From NCBI GenBank assembly GCA_947492105.1, contig CANLMN010000007.1:114496-178495 (forward strand): DNA of 64,000 nt. Reading direction: 5' to 3'. Below the pieces are notes generated by a model. The model was given only the letters and a program-made list of their open reading frames with translations. It searched no databases and was not told the origin of the DNA. The stretch is from an uncultured Aquimarina sp. (GTDB lineage: Bacteria; Bacteroidota; Bacteroidia; Flavobacteriales; Flavobacteriaceae). Positions 1 to 9,860 of this stretch are shown one piece after another. Made by a program: the position numbers and the translations under genes. The first letter of the stretch is position 1. Each line of letters opens with the position of its first letter.

Positions 1-1365
<1,365 letters not shown>

Positions 1366-1390
1366 TGGAGTAGGTCATAAAAATTATAAG

Positions 1391-1463
1391 AAGCCGGGAA
1401 CCTGCTATCCGCTGTATCTCCGAGCACAAAAAGCTCGGAGGATGCCACTACTATCAGGGCTTT
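1391..1463 (+). repeat. Flavobacterial intergenic repeat, copy 1
   Basis: It lies between thiC and the first thiE-like gene. Conserved outer blocks GCCGGG..CTGCTATCCGCTGTATCT and GGATGCCACTACTATC flank an internal hairpin, CCGAGC/GCTCGG around ACAAAAA. A second copy occurs inverted at 52947-53046 with the same outer blocks but a different hairpin. I recall this type of element as common between genes in flavobacterial genomes. Here it sits inside an operon, so it would be transcribed. Confidence 0.75.
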
Positions 1464-1482
1464 ACAAAAATAATAAACAAAA

Positions 1483-2103
1483 ATGCTTATAGTCCTAACA
1501 TCAGAACGAGAACTCCAAGACGAAGCACAAAAACTCAATGCGCTTTTTGATGCAGGCTTAGCGCTTTTGCATTTTCGTAAGCCAACCTTGGACATTGCGG
1601 GTTATCGCAAATTGTTGCAACAAGTAGATGCTCAGTATTATAACCGTATTATGCTACATCAGTATCATGAGTTGGTAGCAGAATTGGGGTTGCGAGGTGC
1701 GCACTTACAGGAACAGCCGAGATATGATCTAGGTCAAAATTTAGTAGATTACGTGGCAGATTTTAATAAAAAAGGCTACAAGGTTAGTAGTAGTTTCCAT
1801 ACTAAGCAAGAAATTGTAGCAAACAAAGATTTGTTTGAGTATGTATTACTTAGCCCTGTATTTGGATCTATTTCCAAGGCGGGTTATGAAGGAAAAGGGT
1901 TTGATGTAACAGATCTACCTGAGCATACAGTTGTCGGAATGGGAGGTATTAATGAACAAACGATAGCCAAAACATATAAATTAGGGTTCAAAGGTGTTGG
2001 TGTATTAGGCGGAATATGGAATGTAGATAGTTATTTGGATGCCTTTGAGAGCATTCAACAGGTAGATAGAAAACATGCTGCCTCTATTAGAATATTAGAA
2101 TAG
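1483..2103 (+). CDS. ThiE/TenI-like thiamin phosphate synthase paralogue
   Basis: This 206-residue TIM-barrel protein belongs to the ThiE/TenI superfamily. Recognisable segments are LLHFRKP near residue 30, GAHLQ near 74, LLSPVFGSISK near 124 and the C-terminal phosphate-binding loop GMGGI followed by GVGVLGGIW. It is more divergent than the second ThiE at 2950, so it may be a TenI-type thiazole tautomerase or a second TMP synthase; sequence alone does not decide. It starts with ATG, ends 4 bases before thiD and is clearly part of the operon. Two ThiE-like genes flanking thiD is an arrangement I recall from flavobacteria. Confidence 0.85.
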   Translation: MLIVLTSERELQDEAQKLNALFDAGLALLHFRKPTLDIAGYRKLLQQVDAQYYNRIMLHQYHELVAELGLRGAHLQEQPRYDLGQNLVDYVADFNKKGYKVSSSFHTKQEIVANKDLFEYVLLSPVFGSISKAGYEGKGFDVTDLPEHTVVGMGGINEQTIAKTYKLGFKGVGVLGGIWNVDSYLDAFESIQQVDRKHAASIRILE

Positions 2104-2107
2104 ATCA

Positions 2108-2860
2108 ATGAAAAACAGACCTAATATACTGGCTATTGCCGGTTTTGATCCATCTGCAGGTGCAGGGTTACTAGCGGATATCAAGACTATAGAAGCGCTA
2201 AAATGCTATGGCATGTCGGTGTGTACAGCAAATACAATTCAAACAGATCAGGAGTTTGTTGCATGTCATTGGATTGATTCGGTAGTGATTTTAAAACAAT
2301 TAGAAACTTTGTTACACCGAGTTACCTTTGATGTTGTCAAAATAGGAATTATCCAAGATTGGGAGATTTTGTTAGAGATCATTGGATTATTGAAAAAAGT
2401 AAACCCCAGTGTACGTGTTGTTTGGGATCCGGTTCTGAGTTCTAGTACAAATTTTAGTTTTCATGAGAAGCATTCTGCAAAACAAATCGAACAGGTTTTG
2501 GATGCTGTATATCTGGTAACGCCAAATTATATAGAGTTACAACAACTTCTTCCAGAAGAGACTATGGAAGAGACTCTCAATAAGATTCAAAAAAGAACCA
2601 ATTTATACCTCAAAGGAGGACATAGACCCGATGTAATAGGCAAAGACGAGTTATTTGCAAAAGAAGCAAACATATATACACTCAATCCAAAGATGAAAGG
2701 ATGTACAGAAAAGCATGGAAGCGGTTGTGTACTCTCTAGCGCTATAGCGGCGTATTTGGCCTTGGATTTTCCTTTACTGAAAGCCTGTTATCGTGCAAAG
2801 CGATATACCGAAAAAGTATTGGTTTCTAATAAGGGGTTGTTAGGATATCACAGAATCTAG
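2108..2860 (+). CDS. thiD: Hydroxymethylpyrimidine/phosphomethylpyrimidine kinase
   Basis: ThiD phosphorylates HMP and HMP-phosphate to HMP-pyrophosphate, the pyrimidine substrate of ThiE. It is a ribokinase-fold protein of 250 residues. The N-terminal motif AGFDPSAGAGLLADIKT and the C-terminal anion hole HGSGCVLSSAIAA are both present, the second with HGSG where many family members have GTG. Length is at the short end for ThiD (usually 250-270). It follows the thiE-like gene by 4 bases and is followed by an 89-base spacer before the second thiE. Confidence 0.93.
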   Translation: MKNRPNILAIAGFDPSAGAGLLADIKTIEALKCYGMSVCTANTIQTDQEFVACHWIDSVVILKQLETLLHRVTFDVVKIGIIQDWEILLEIIGLLKKVNPSVRVVWDPVLSSSTNFSFHEKHSAKQIEQVLDAVYLVTPNYIELQQLLPEETMEETLNKIQKRTNLYLKGGHRPDVIGKDELFAKEANIYTLNPKMKGCTEKHGSGCVLSSAIAAYLALDFPLLKACYRAKRYTEKVLVSNKGLLGYHRI

Positions 2861-2949
2861 AGAAAATTGTTCGCTACCGTGATGGTATGTCGAATAGAGT
2901 GCAAGAGCAAAAAGTACTACAGCAAATCAAGATATAGAAGTTATTAAGA

Positions 2950-3615
2950 ATGAACAATAATAAGTACAGTTTGCAATATATTTCACAAGGATCTACTTCT
3001 TTTGAACATATCCAAAATATAGGCAAGGTATGTGAGGCAGGATGTCGATGGGTGCAATTACGTCTCAAAGATGTTTCTGTATTAGAGCACCTAGAAACGG
3101 CACAGAAAGTGCGTGCGATCTGTGATCAATATGGCGCAGTTTTTATAGTGAATGATAGTATTGGTATAGCAGCAGAATCAAAAGCAGATGGTGTACACCT
3201 TGGCTTAGATGACGCAAACCCCAAAGAGGCCCGAAAAATTTTGGGAGAGAATGCAATTATCGGAGGTACAGCGAATATAATAGAACACTGCTTGCAACAT
3301 GTTGCGGATGGAGTGGATTATATCGGTTTGGGACCTTTTCGCTTTACGGAAACCAAAAAGAAATTGAGTCCGACTCTAGGGGTATCAGGGTATCATGATA
3401 TTTTGGACGATTTGCGCACCAGAGAGATAACAATTCCAATCATTGCTATAGGAGGGATTACTGTTACGGATATTGCTACGATACTACAAACGGGCGTTTC
3501 TGGAATAGCGGTCTCAGGAATTTTGAGCCAGACGGCAGAAAATGATTTGGAAGAATTAATTAACGAAATTATGACAATTGCTAGAAGTCAACGACGAATA
3601 GCGAATAGTGAATAG
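2950..3615 (+). CDS. thiE: Thiamin phosphate synthase
   Basis: ThiE couples HMP-pyrophosphate to the thiazole phosphate carboxylate to make thiamin phosphate. The 221-residue protein has the canonical motifs: VQLRLKD near residue 36, VNDSIGIA with DGVHLGLDD in the middle, [12 protein letters not shown], and the phosphate loop AIGGI with a following GISGIAVSG-like strand. It is the more typical of the two ThiE-type proteins here. The gene overlaps or abuts thiG (stop at 3613-3615, thiG ATG at 3617), which suggests translational coupling. Confidence 0.94.
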   Translation: MNNNKYSLQYISQGSTSFEHIQNIGKVCEAGCRWVQLRLKDVSVLEHLETAQKVRAICDQYGAVFIVNDSIGIAAESKADGVHLGLDDANPKEARKILGENAIIGGTANIIEHCLQHVADGVDYIGLGPFRFTETKKKLSPTLGVSGYHDILDDLRTREITIPIIAIGGITVTDIATILQTGVSGIAVSGILSQTAENDLEELINEIMTIARSQRRIANSE

Positions 3616-3616
3616 A

Positions 3617-4384
3617 ATGGATATACTTAAAATAGCAGACAAAGAATTTACTTCTCGACTTTTTACTGGAACCGGAAAATTCAGTTCTTCACAATTAATG
3701 GAAGACGCATTAGTCGTTTCAGAGAGTGAGCTGGTAACCGTGGCGCTTAAACGTGTTGAGGTAAGTGACAAAAAGGATGATATCTTGATACATCTACAAC
3801 ATCCACAGATTAATTTGTTACCAAATACATCTGGAGTCAGAGATGCCAAAGAAGCTGTTTTTGCTGCACAAATGGCGCGCGAGGCATTAGGTACTAATTG
3901 GATCAAATTGGAAATACATCCCGATCCCAAGTATTTATTACCAGATCCTATCGAAACATTAAAAGCTGCAGAAGAACTTGTGCGCTTGGGTTTTGTTGTG
4001 ATGCCTTACATCCATGCAGATCCCGTTTTGTGTAAACGTTTAGAAGAAGTAGGAGTGCAGTGTGTTATGCCTTTGGGAGCACCTATAGGTAGTAACAAGG
4101 GGTTAAAAACACAAGATTTCTTAGAGATTATTATTGATCAAAGTACCGTTCCTGTGATCGTAGACGCAGGTATTGGGGCTCCATCACATGCTGCAGCTGC
4201 TATGGAGTTGGGAGCAGATGCCGTATTGGTAAATACAGCAATAGCCGTGTCACAAAACCCGATTGCGATGGCAAAAGCCTTCAGAATGGCAGTGGAGGCT
4301 GGTCGTATCGCATATAAGGCAAAGTTAGCACCAGTAAAACAACATGCCGAGGCAAGTAGTCCATTGACGGCATTTTTGGACTAA
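3617..4384 (+). CDS. thiG: Thiazole synthase
   Basis: ThiG forms the thiazole ring from deoxyxylulose phosphate, dehydroglycine (from ThiH) and ThiS-thiocarboxylate. Family motifs are [10 protein letters not shown] at the N-terminus, [17 protein letters not shown] containing the Schiff-base lysine, [13 protein letters not shown], and [20 protein letters not shown] near the end. I chose ATG 3617 (MDILKIADK). A GTG at 3608 in the same frame would overlap thiE by 8 bases and add three residues. About 255 residues, the normal length. Confidence 0.95.
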   Translation: MDILKIADKEFTSRLFTGTGKFSSSQLMEDALVVSESELVTVALKRVEVSDKKDDILIHLQHPQINLLPNTSGVRDAKEAVFAAQMAREALGTNWIKLEIHPDPKYLLPDPIETLKAAEELVRLGFVVMPYIHADPVLCKRLEEVGVQCVMPLGAPIGSNKGLKTQDFLEIIIDQSTVPVIVDAGIGAPSHAAAAMELGADAVLVNTAIAVSQNPIAMAKAFRMAVEAGRIAYKAKLAPVKQHAEASSPLTAFLD

Positions 4385-4436
4385 TAAAAAATAATAAATA
4401 CGAGTTAGTAGCTATAAGCCAAAAGTCAATTGCTTC

Positions 4437-5549
4437 ATGACAAAATCATTCAAAAATATATTTGAACAGTATAATTGGGATACGATCACCTCTGAGATTT
4501 ATCAAAAAACAGAGGCGGATGTATTGCGTGCATTAGGGAATACAAAAAGAGATTTAGAAGATTTCAAAGCCTTAATTTCACCAGCAGCCAAACCCTACTT
4601 GGAACAAATGGCGCAATTGAGTAATCGATTGACCAAAAAACGTTTTGGGAATACTATCCAGATGTATATCCCCATGTATCTCAGCAATGAGTGCCAGAAT
4701 ATCTGTACCTATTGTGGATTTAGTATGACCAATAAAATCCCTCGTAGAACACTAAATGATGCCGAAATTCTCAAAGAAGTTGCGTTTCTAAAAGCAAAGG
4801 GTTATGAGCACATTCTACTAGTAACCGGAGAGGCAAACAAAACAGTGGGGGTAGATTATATCAATCATGCGATCCAGTTGATAAAAGGGCAATTTGCAAA
4901 TATTACAATGGAGGTTCAGCCATTGGATCAGCCAGATTATGAGCAGCTCATAGATAGTGGACTGTACGCAGTTTTGGTATATCAAGAAACCTATCACAAA
5001 GAAGAGTACAAAAAACATCACCCCAAGGGAAAGAAAAGTAATTTTGATTATCGCCTAGAAACCCCTGATCGATTAGGGAGGGCAGGAGTACATAAAATAG
5101 GTTTGGGCGCATTGTTTGGATTAGAAGATTGGCGTGCCGATAGCTTTTTTACTGCTTTGCATCTACGGTATTTGCAAAAAACATATTGGAAAACAAAGTA
5201 TTCTATTTCTTTTCCGAGACTACGGCCGCATAGTGGTGGATTGGAACCCAAGGTAGAAATGACCGATCCTGATTTGGTACAGTTAATTTGTGCTTATAGA
5301 TTATTGGATGAAGATGTAGAACTGTCACTCTCTACCCGTGAGAGTGAGGTGTTTCGTAACAACGTAGTGCAGTTGGGAATCACCTCAGTTAGTGCAGAGT
5401 CCAAAACAAATCCAGGAGGGTACGTGGTAGAAAAACAATCTTTGGAGCAATTCGAGATCTCTGATGAGCGCCCTACAGAAGAAATTGTAACGATGCTCAA
5501 AAACCAAGGACTAGAAGTAGTTTGGAAGGATTGGGAGCACTTTTCGTAA
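4437..5549 (+). CDS. thiH: 2-iminoacetate synthase
   Basis: ThiH is a radical-SAM tyrosine lyase that gives dehydroglycine for ThiG; this is the anaerobe-type route rather than glycine oxidase ThiO. The cluster motif CQNICTYC (C-x3-C-x2-C) sits near residue 86. TGEANKTVGVDYI and the C-terminal LSTRE segment are typical. Length 370 is normal for the family. It is the last gene of the plus-strand operon; the next gene is convergent on the minus strand 23 bases later. Confidence 0.95.
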   Translation: MTKSFKNIFEQYNWDTITSEIYQKTEADVLRALGNTKRDLEDFKALISPAAKPYLEQMAQLSNRLTKKRFGNTIQMYIPMYLSNECQNICTYCGFSMTNKIPRRTLNDAEILKEVAFLKAKGYEHILLVTGEANKTVGVDYINHAIQLIKGQFANITMEVQPLDQPDYEQLIDSGLYAVLVYQETYHKEEYKKHHPKGKKSNFDYRLETPDRLGRAGVHKIGLGALFGLEDWRADSFFTALHLRYLQKTYWKTKYSISFPRLRPHSGGLEPKVEMTDPDLVQLICAYRLLDEDVELSLSTRESEVFRNNVVQLGITSVSAESKTNPGGYVVEKQSLEQFEISDERPTEEIVTMLKNQGLEVVWKDWEHFS

Positions 5550-5572
5550 TGAAAATATCTCAATAGTTGTTT

Positions 5573-6484
5573 TTATTCGGAAGTTTCTGGCTTTTGAGAG
5601 AGTAAGATGTAGAGCATGGATTTAGAGTCAGAAGGGTGTTCTATATGTGTTTTTTCTTTGAGAATAAGGAGTAGCGTAGCCAATGGTACCAGCCCGTGTG
5701 CCAGTCGGAATAATGTGAGATGTAGATGCTGATGCAAAGAAATAAGAATAAAATCCATATCAAAATTAGCCCATACTCTAGCAAAAGCTGTTAATAATCC
5801 CCATATAGTGGCGTACCACAAGGCGTAGGAGCTAGTTTTAGAAAAAAATAACAATGGTACTAATAACAAATCTAGCATACCAGCAATATACAATAGTGTA
5901 ATGGCTTGATGCTCGGAGCAACCAATGCTGTTGATTAAGAGATCTACAAAGTTACCCGGGACAGGATAGATACCTATGGCATAGAGTCCATGTGCACAAA
6001 AGGTTAACGCAATGAGAGTTTTTAATAAAAGATGTATGTTATTTGAGTGATGGTTTTGGAGGATGTAAACCAATGCTAGAGGGATTCCTATTTGGATGCT
6101 ATGCTCAAAGAATTGCGCAAGATGATAAAATTTTTCTTTTGTAGTCAAAATTGCTAATAGTAGCAAACCTAAACTTCCCAAAACAATAGGGAAACGGGTG
6201 AATTTGATAGTTCTCTTAGTGGTAAATAGTACGGCAATAGTTGCAATTGCATACAAAATGCCATAGCCAAAAACTAAGCGTTGTACGTTTTGATCAATAA
6301 CAGGATTTGTTGCATAAAGATGCCATGGTGTTTCAAAAAAACCTTCTATTACAGGTTTTAGTAATGCTTCATCCCAAAAAAAACTTCTATAAGGGGCATC
6401 CCAAAAAAGATGTTGCCACGCACGACCTGCAAAAACTAATAGGGTGGCGATTTTTAGTACTATAAAAAAAGGACTGTTTTTCAT
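5573..6484 (-). CDS. Multi-pass membrane protein of unknown function
   Basis: I do not recognise this family. The roughly 303-residue protein is strongly hydrophobic, with about seven or eight candidate membrane segments (for example LKIATLLVFAGRAW near the start, FGYGILYAIATIAVLF, LGLLLLAILTT, IGIPLALVYIL, LLIALTFCAHGLYAIG, GMLDLLLVPLLFF). It ends in a short polar tail. I place the start at ATG 6484; a TTG at 6502 in frame would add six residues. It is transcribed towards thiH and lies outside the thiamin operon. Confidence 0.7.
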   Translation of the reverse strand: MKNSPFFIVLKIATLLVFAGRAWQHLFWDAPYRSFFWDEALLKPVIEGFFETPWHLYATNPVIDQNVQRLVFGYGILYAIATIAVLFTTKRTIKFTRFPIVLGSLGLLLLAILTTKEKFYHLAQFFEHSIQIGIPLALVYILQNHHSNNIHLLLKTLIALTFCAHGLYAIGIYPVPGNFVDLLINSIGCSEHQAITLLYIAGMLDLLLVPLLFFSKTSSYALWYATIWGLLTAFARVWANFDMDFILISLHQHLHLTLFRLAHGLVPLATLLLILKEKTHIEHPSDSKSMLYILLSQKPETSE

Positions 6485-6824
6485 CTGATTTTTTTTGAAC
6501 AATGTAAAATAAGAGGTTTTTTGTTTTAGGATAATTATAGCTTTGTTAAGTTTTTGATAAGCTTATGTTTTGTGATGTATAATAATACACTATTGTCTTG
6601 GGGAGTTATTTGGGATGTAGTCCTTGTTGTTTTTTATTATAAAATCACACCGTAACTATGAATATACTTGGATTTTGTAGCTTCAGTAGGAGAAAAAGAT
6701 TCCTGTTTTTTGGCTCAAAAAAAGGTGTTTTTGGTATTAAGTATTGGTTAATAATGAATTAAGTGCTTTTTATTTGAGCAAAGGTGTTTTAGTATTGCAT
6801 GTGTTAACCCATGCTACAAAATAC
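6485..6824. other. Intergenic region between divergent genes
   Basis: AT-rich spacer between the minus-strand membrane protein and the plus-strand phosphoesterase. It should hold both promoters. I see no clear TAnnTTTG box, repeat or RNA gene in it. Confidence 0.4.
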
Positions 6825-9089
6825 ATGAACATGAAAAAAATATTGTTTCTATTGTTTTTATTGATAACATTGTTTAGTTATGGAAGAACGGACAAATATC
6901 GATTAACACTCCGAGATAATCCAGCTACCTCGATCGTTATTGGTTGGGATCAATTCTCAGGAAATGGGGCTACTGTCTATTACGGAACAACGGATTATGG
7001 AACCAATTATCAACAATATCAAAATAGCAAAGCACCAGATCGGACGGTTTTTTACAAAGGAATGAATAATCAATTTGTGCGGCTTAATGGATTACAAGCA
7101 GCTACAGCTTATTATTTTGTAATCAAAGATAGCGAGGGGGTGAGTAAGCGTTTTTGGTTCAAGACCGCAACCGCAGATCAGAGCAGACTTTCTTTTATTG
7201 CAGGAGGCGATTCGAGGAATAATAGAACACCAAGACGTAATGCAAATTCTTTGGTAGCCAAATTAAAACCTCATGCCGTTTTTTTTGGTGGTGATATGAC
7301 AGATAACGATACAAATAGTCAATGGCAAACATGGTTTGATGATTGGCAACTCACTATTGCTAGTGATAACCGGATGTTCCCAATCATAGCAGCAAGGGGT
7401 AATCACGAGGGGAGTAACAAGAGTATCTATAATTTATTTGATGTCCCTTCGACTAGTATTTATTACGGGATTACTTTTGGGGATAATTTGATAAGAACTT
7501 ATACATTGAATACCGAAATTTCGATCTCGGGGAATCAAACGGAATGGTTAGAGAATGATCTCAGTGCTAATGAAAAGGTGTTGTGGAAAATGGCACAATA
7601 TCATAAGCCTATGCGACCACATGTTTCTTACAAAAGAGAAGGGAATAATCAGTATAGTAATTGGGCAGAATTGTTTTATGACAAAGGAGTGCGTTTGGTT
7701 GTAGAATGTGATGCACATACAGTAAAGTCAACGTGGCCTGTACGACCTTCATCAGGTTCAGGAAATGATGAAGGGTTTGTTCGAGAAAATAGTAAAGGAA
7801 CGGTCTATGTGGGAGAAGGGTGCTGGGGTGCACCATTGCGTAGTAGTAATGATGCTAAACAGTGGACACGAAATTCTGGAAGTTTTAATCAATTCAAGTG
7901 GATTTTTGTAGACAAAGACAAGATTGAGACACGAACTATACGCGTGGATAATGCCAGTGCTGTTGGAGCTGTGTCTAATAATAATGTGTTCGTAATACCT
8001 AGCGAGCTAGATATATGGAGTCCTACTAACGGAGAGGTGGTCATTCTACAAAACGAGACAACACCAGATCCTACACCTATTCCCAGCTCAGGAACACTTA
8101 GAATACCTATTACAAATGGAGATGATGATGTAGAGGAGGATAAGAATGGAAAGATTTATAGTGATAGCTCAGACTTGGAATTGGTATACGACTTTTATAA
8201 TACTAATAGTTATCAAACTATAGGTTTACGATTTCAGAAGGTGCCTTTGCCAAAGGATGCGATCATTACCTCTGCATATATTCAGTTTACGGCAGATGAG
8301 AGTGATAATAATGGCAATGTCAAATTAGAGTTTTCTTTGCATGCTAGTGCTAATTCCAGTGCATTTTCTTCTAATAACAATGTCTCGAGCAGAGCAGTTT
8401 TTGGCGAAAGCGTGGTATGGCGTCCAGGACCATGGTTAAGTGGTCAAAATGGGAATAACCAAAAAACGCTAGATCTTTCAGAAATGCTTCAATTATTGGT
8501 AAATCAAGACGGGTGGAATCCCGGAAATAGTCTGAGTTTTAGGATTAGAGGTTTGGATAAATCGTTGGTCAATAAAGATGCTAAGCGCGTAGCAGATTCG
8601 TTTGAAGGTGGGAGTGATAAAGCACCAATATTAGTTATTGCATATGAGAAGCGTATGGATATCTGTGCGGGTACGGTACTGTGGGAGTCTAGAGCGTATA
8701 AACTTGGCGAAAAAGTGGTGTACCAAGGCTCTTTATACGAAAAAACACAAGAATCTTGGAAACAGATAGGTACTTGTGCTGCTCATAAAGCGACAAAGAA
8801 CACTAGGAGTTTGTCTCCCCCTATAAAAGATGTGGAGCTTCATGATGTTGTGGTGACTCCAAATCCATTTCATGATACCATCAGCGTACGATTTCCAAGG
8901 AATTGGATAGGGACTACAGTAGCACTCAAATTGTATAATATAAAAGGACAGTTAGTGTATCAAAAAAAGACAAAAGTTACTAATAGTCCACATACGATAG
9001 TTTCAGAGATTCTAGTTAAAGGTGCGTATATTCTTAAAATTGAATCGGATAGCCTTCGAATCAATCGTCAATTACTACTAAAAAAATAA
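6825..9089 (+). CDS. Secreted metallophosphoesterase with T9SS type-A sorting domain
   Basis: About 754 residues starting at ATG 6825 (a second ATG follows at 6831); both give a signal peptide with core ILFLLFLLITLF. An Fn3-like N-terminal domain of purple acid phosphatases is followed by a calcineurin-type phosphoesterase with metal motifs GGDS, GGDMTD, RGNHEG, YHKP and a late DAH. A DNRLRE/CBM96-like beta domain follows, then a 40-residue Cys-bounded module (WESRAYKLGEKVVYQGSLYE). The C-terminus is a type-A sorting domain (VTPNPF ... LYNIKGQLVY ... LLLKK). The same small module occurs in the M4 protease at 32320. It probably releases phosphate from organic substrates outside the cell; the substrate is unknown. 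The upstream in-frame start at 6744 is rejected because it would bury the signal peptide. Confidence 0.88.
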   Translation: MNMKKILFLLFLLITLFSYGRTDKYRLTLRDNPATSIVIGWDQFSGNGATVYYGTTDYGTNYQQYQNSKAPDRTVFYKGMNNQFVRLNGLQAATAYYFVIKDSEGVSKRFWFKTATADQSRLSFIAGGDSRNNRTPRRNANSLVAKLKPHAVFFGGDMTDNDTNSQWQTWFDDWQLTIASDNRMFPIIAARGNHEGSNKSIYNLFDVPSTSIYYGITFGDNLIRTYTLNTEISISGNQTEWLENDLSANEKVLWKMAQYHKPMRPHVSYKREGNNQYSNWAELFYDKGVRLVVECDAHTVKSTWPVRPSSGSGNDEGFVRENSKGTVYVGEGCWGAPLRSSNDAKQWTRNSGSFNQFKWIFVDKDKIETRTIRVDNASAVGAVSNNNVFVIPSELDIWSPTNGEVVILQNETTPDPTPIPSSGTLRIPITNGDDDVEEDKNGKIYSDSSDLELVYDFYNTNSYQTIGLRFQKVPLPKDAIITSAYIQFTADESDNNGNVKLEFSLHASANSSAFSSNNNVSSRAVFGESVVWRPGPWLSGQNGNNQKTLDLSEMLQLLVNQDGWNPGNSLSFRIRGLDKSLVNKDAKRVADSFEGGSDKAPILVIAYEKRMDICAGTVLWESRAYKLGEKVVYQGSLYEKTQESWKQIGTCAAHKATKNTRSLSPPIKDVELHDVVVTPNPFHDTISVRFPRNWIGTTVALKLYNIKGQLVYQKKTKVTNSPHTIVSEILVKGAYILKIESDSLRINRQLLLKK

Positions 9090-9124
9090 CGAATAGTACT
9101 CTTTGCATTTTTATTAATTCTTCA

Positions 9125-9162
9125 AAAACCATAAGCCAAAAGTCCCATTTGGTTATGGTTTT
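9125..9162 (+). terminator. Intrinsic terminator of the phosphoesterase gene
   Basis: A 10-bp stem AAAACCATAA/TTATGGTTTT is followed by a T-rich run (CTTTTTT). It begins 35 bases after the stop codon. Confidence 0.75.
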
Positions 9163-9285
9163 CTTTTTTGGTGCTCTTTTTTAGATCAATACCATTCAAA
9201 ATACTATTGTAATCTGTAACTGTTTTTTTTTTGAATGGTATGAGAATAGGTGGGTAAAAACATATGGAGGATAGGCTAAGGTTGT

Positions 9286-9446
9286 ACCATTTGTTGTTTG
9301 AATTTATCCGGAAAGAAAGATAAAGATTTTTTTGTTTCAGCTTCAGTAGAAACATCAAGCATAGCCTTAGTGACGGTTTATTTTTATGCTGAAGCTGAGG
9401 CGAGAAAAGAAAAATTTTATCTCAGTAAATTCAAAGGATAGATGGT
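9286..9446 (+). repeat. MITE-like palindromic repeat family A, copy 1
   Basis: A 161-bp element beginning ACCATTTGTTGTTTGAAT and ending ATTCAAAGGATAGATGGT. Its ends are imperfect inverted repeats, and the inner arms (CAGCTTCAG ... GCTGAAGCTGAG) are also inverted, so the whole element could fold into one long hairpin. Related copies are at 35187-35345 (inverted) and 48415-48575. It carries no ORF of its own. Confidence 0.8.
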
Positions 9447-9791
9447 GTTATATGTCTGTTGAGCGATCCGCCACTTCGATAAGGGAGAAAATGATTACAG
9501 AGGTGATTTTTTTTTAAGCCAGAAGAGACTTTTCTAATAGTCTAGTTAATTGCGGCTATTCTATGAGTGTATCCCTAGATTTAGGCTATTGCGGAATAGT
9601 AACTAAAAGCTTCTGAGAGACAAGAATCGGTACAAGATTGCATTATTATCGGAGTTGTCTTTTTTGGTAAAAAAAAAACGCCGTGATTGTAGTGTGTAGC
9701 ATCGATTATGGAATATATTGGCAATTTATTTTGATATAAAAAGAACAGAGCAATATGCATGTAAGGTATCTAATTTGCTATTATAAGGTTG
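9447..9791. other. Non-coding spacer upstream of thiF-like gene
   Basis: AT-rich sequence with homopolymer runs. I see no gene, RNA or clear repeat here. Confidence 0.4.
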
Positions 9792-9799
9792 TATCTTTG
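9792..9799 (+). promoter_or_regulatory. -7 promoter box (TATCTTTG) of the ThiF/MoeB gene
   Basis: Matches the Bacteroidota -7 consensus TAnnTTTG and lies 61 bases upstream of the ATG at 9861. No well-spaced -33 TTTG is obvious: TTTG at 9774 gives only 14 bases. Confidence 0.5.
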
Positions 9800-9860
9800 T
9801 GTACTGTGACAGACCAGATTATTGAAATCAGTTCGAAACATTTGGCTAATAATTCAGAAA

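Noticed and set aside
6744-6824. N-terminal extension of the phosphoesterase
   Set aside because: It would put 27 residues in front of a clean signal peptide; ATG 6825 is the better start.
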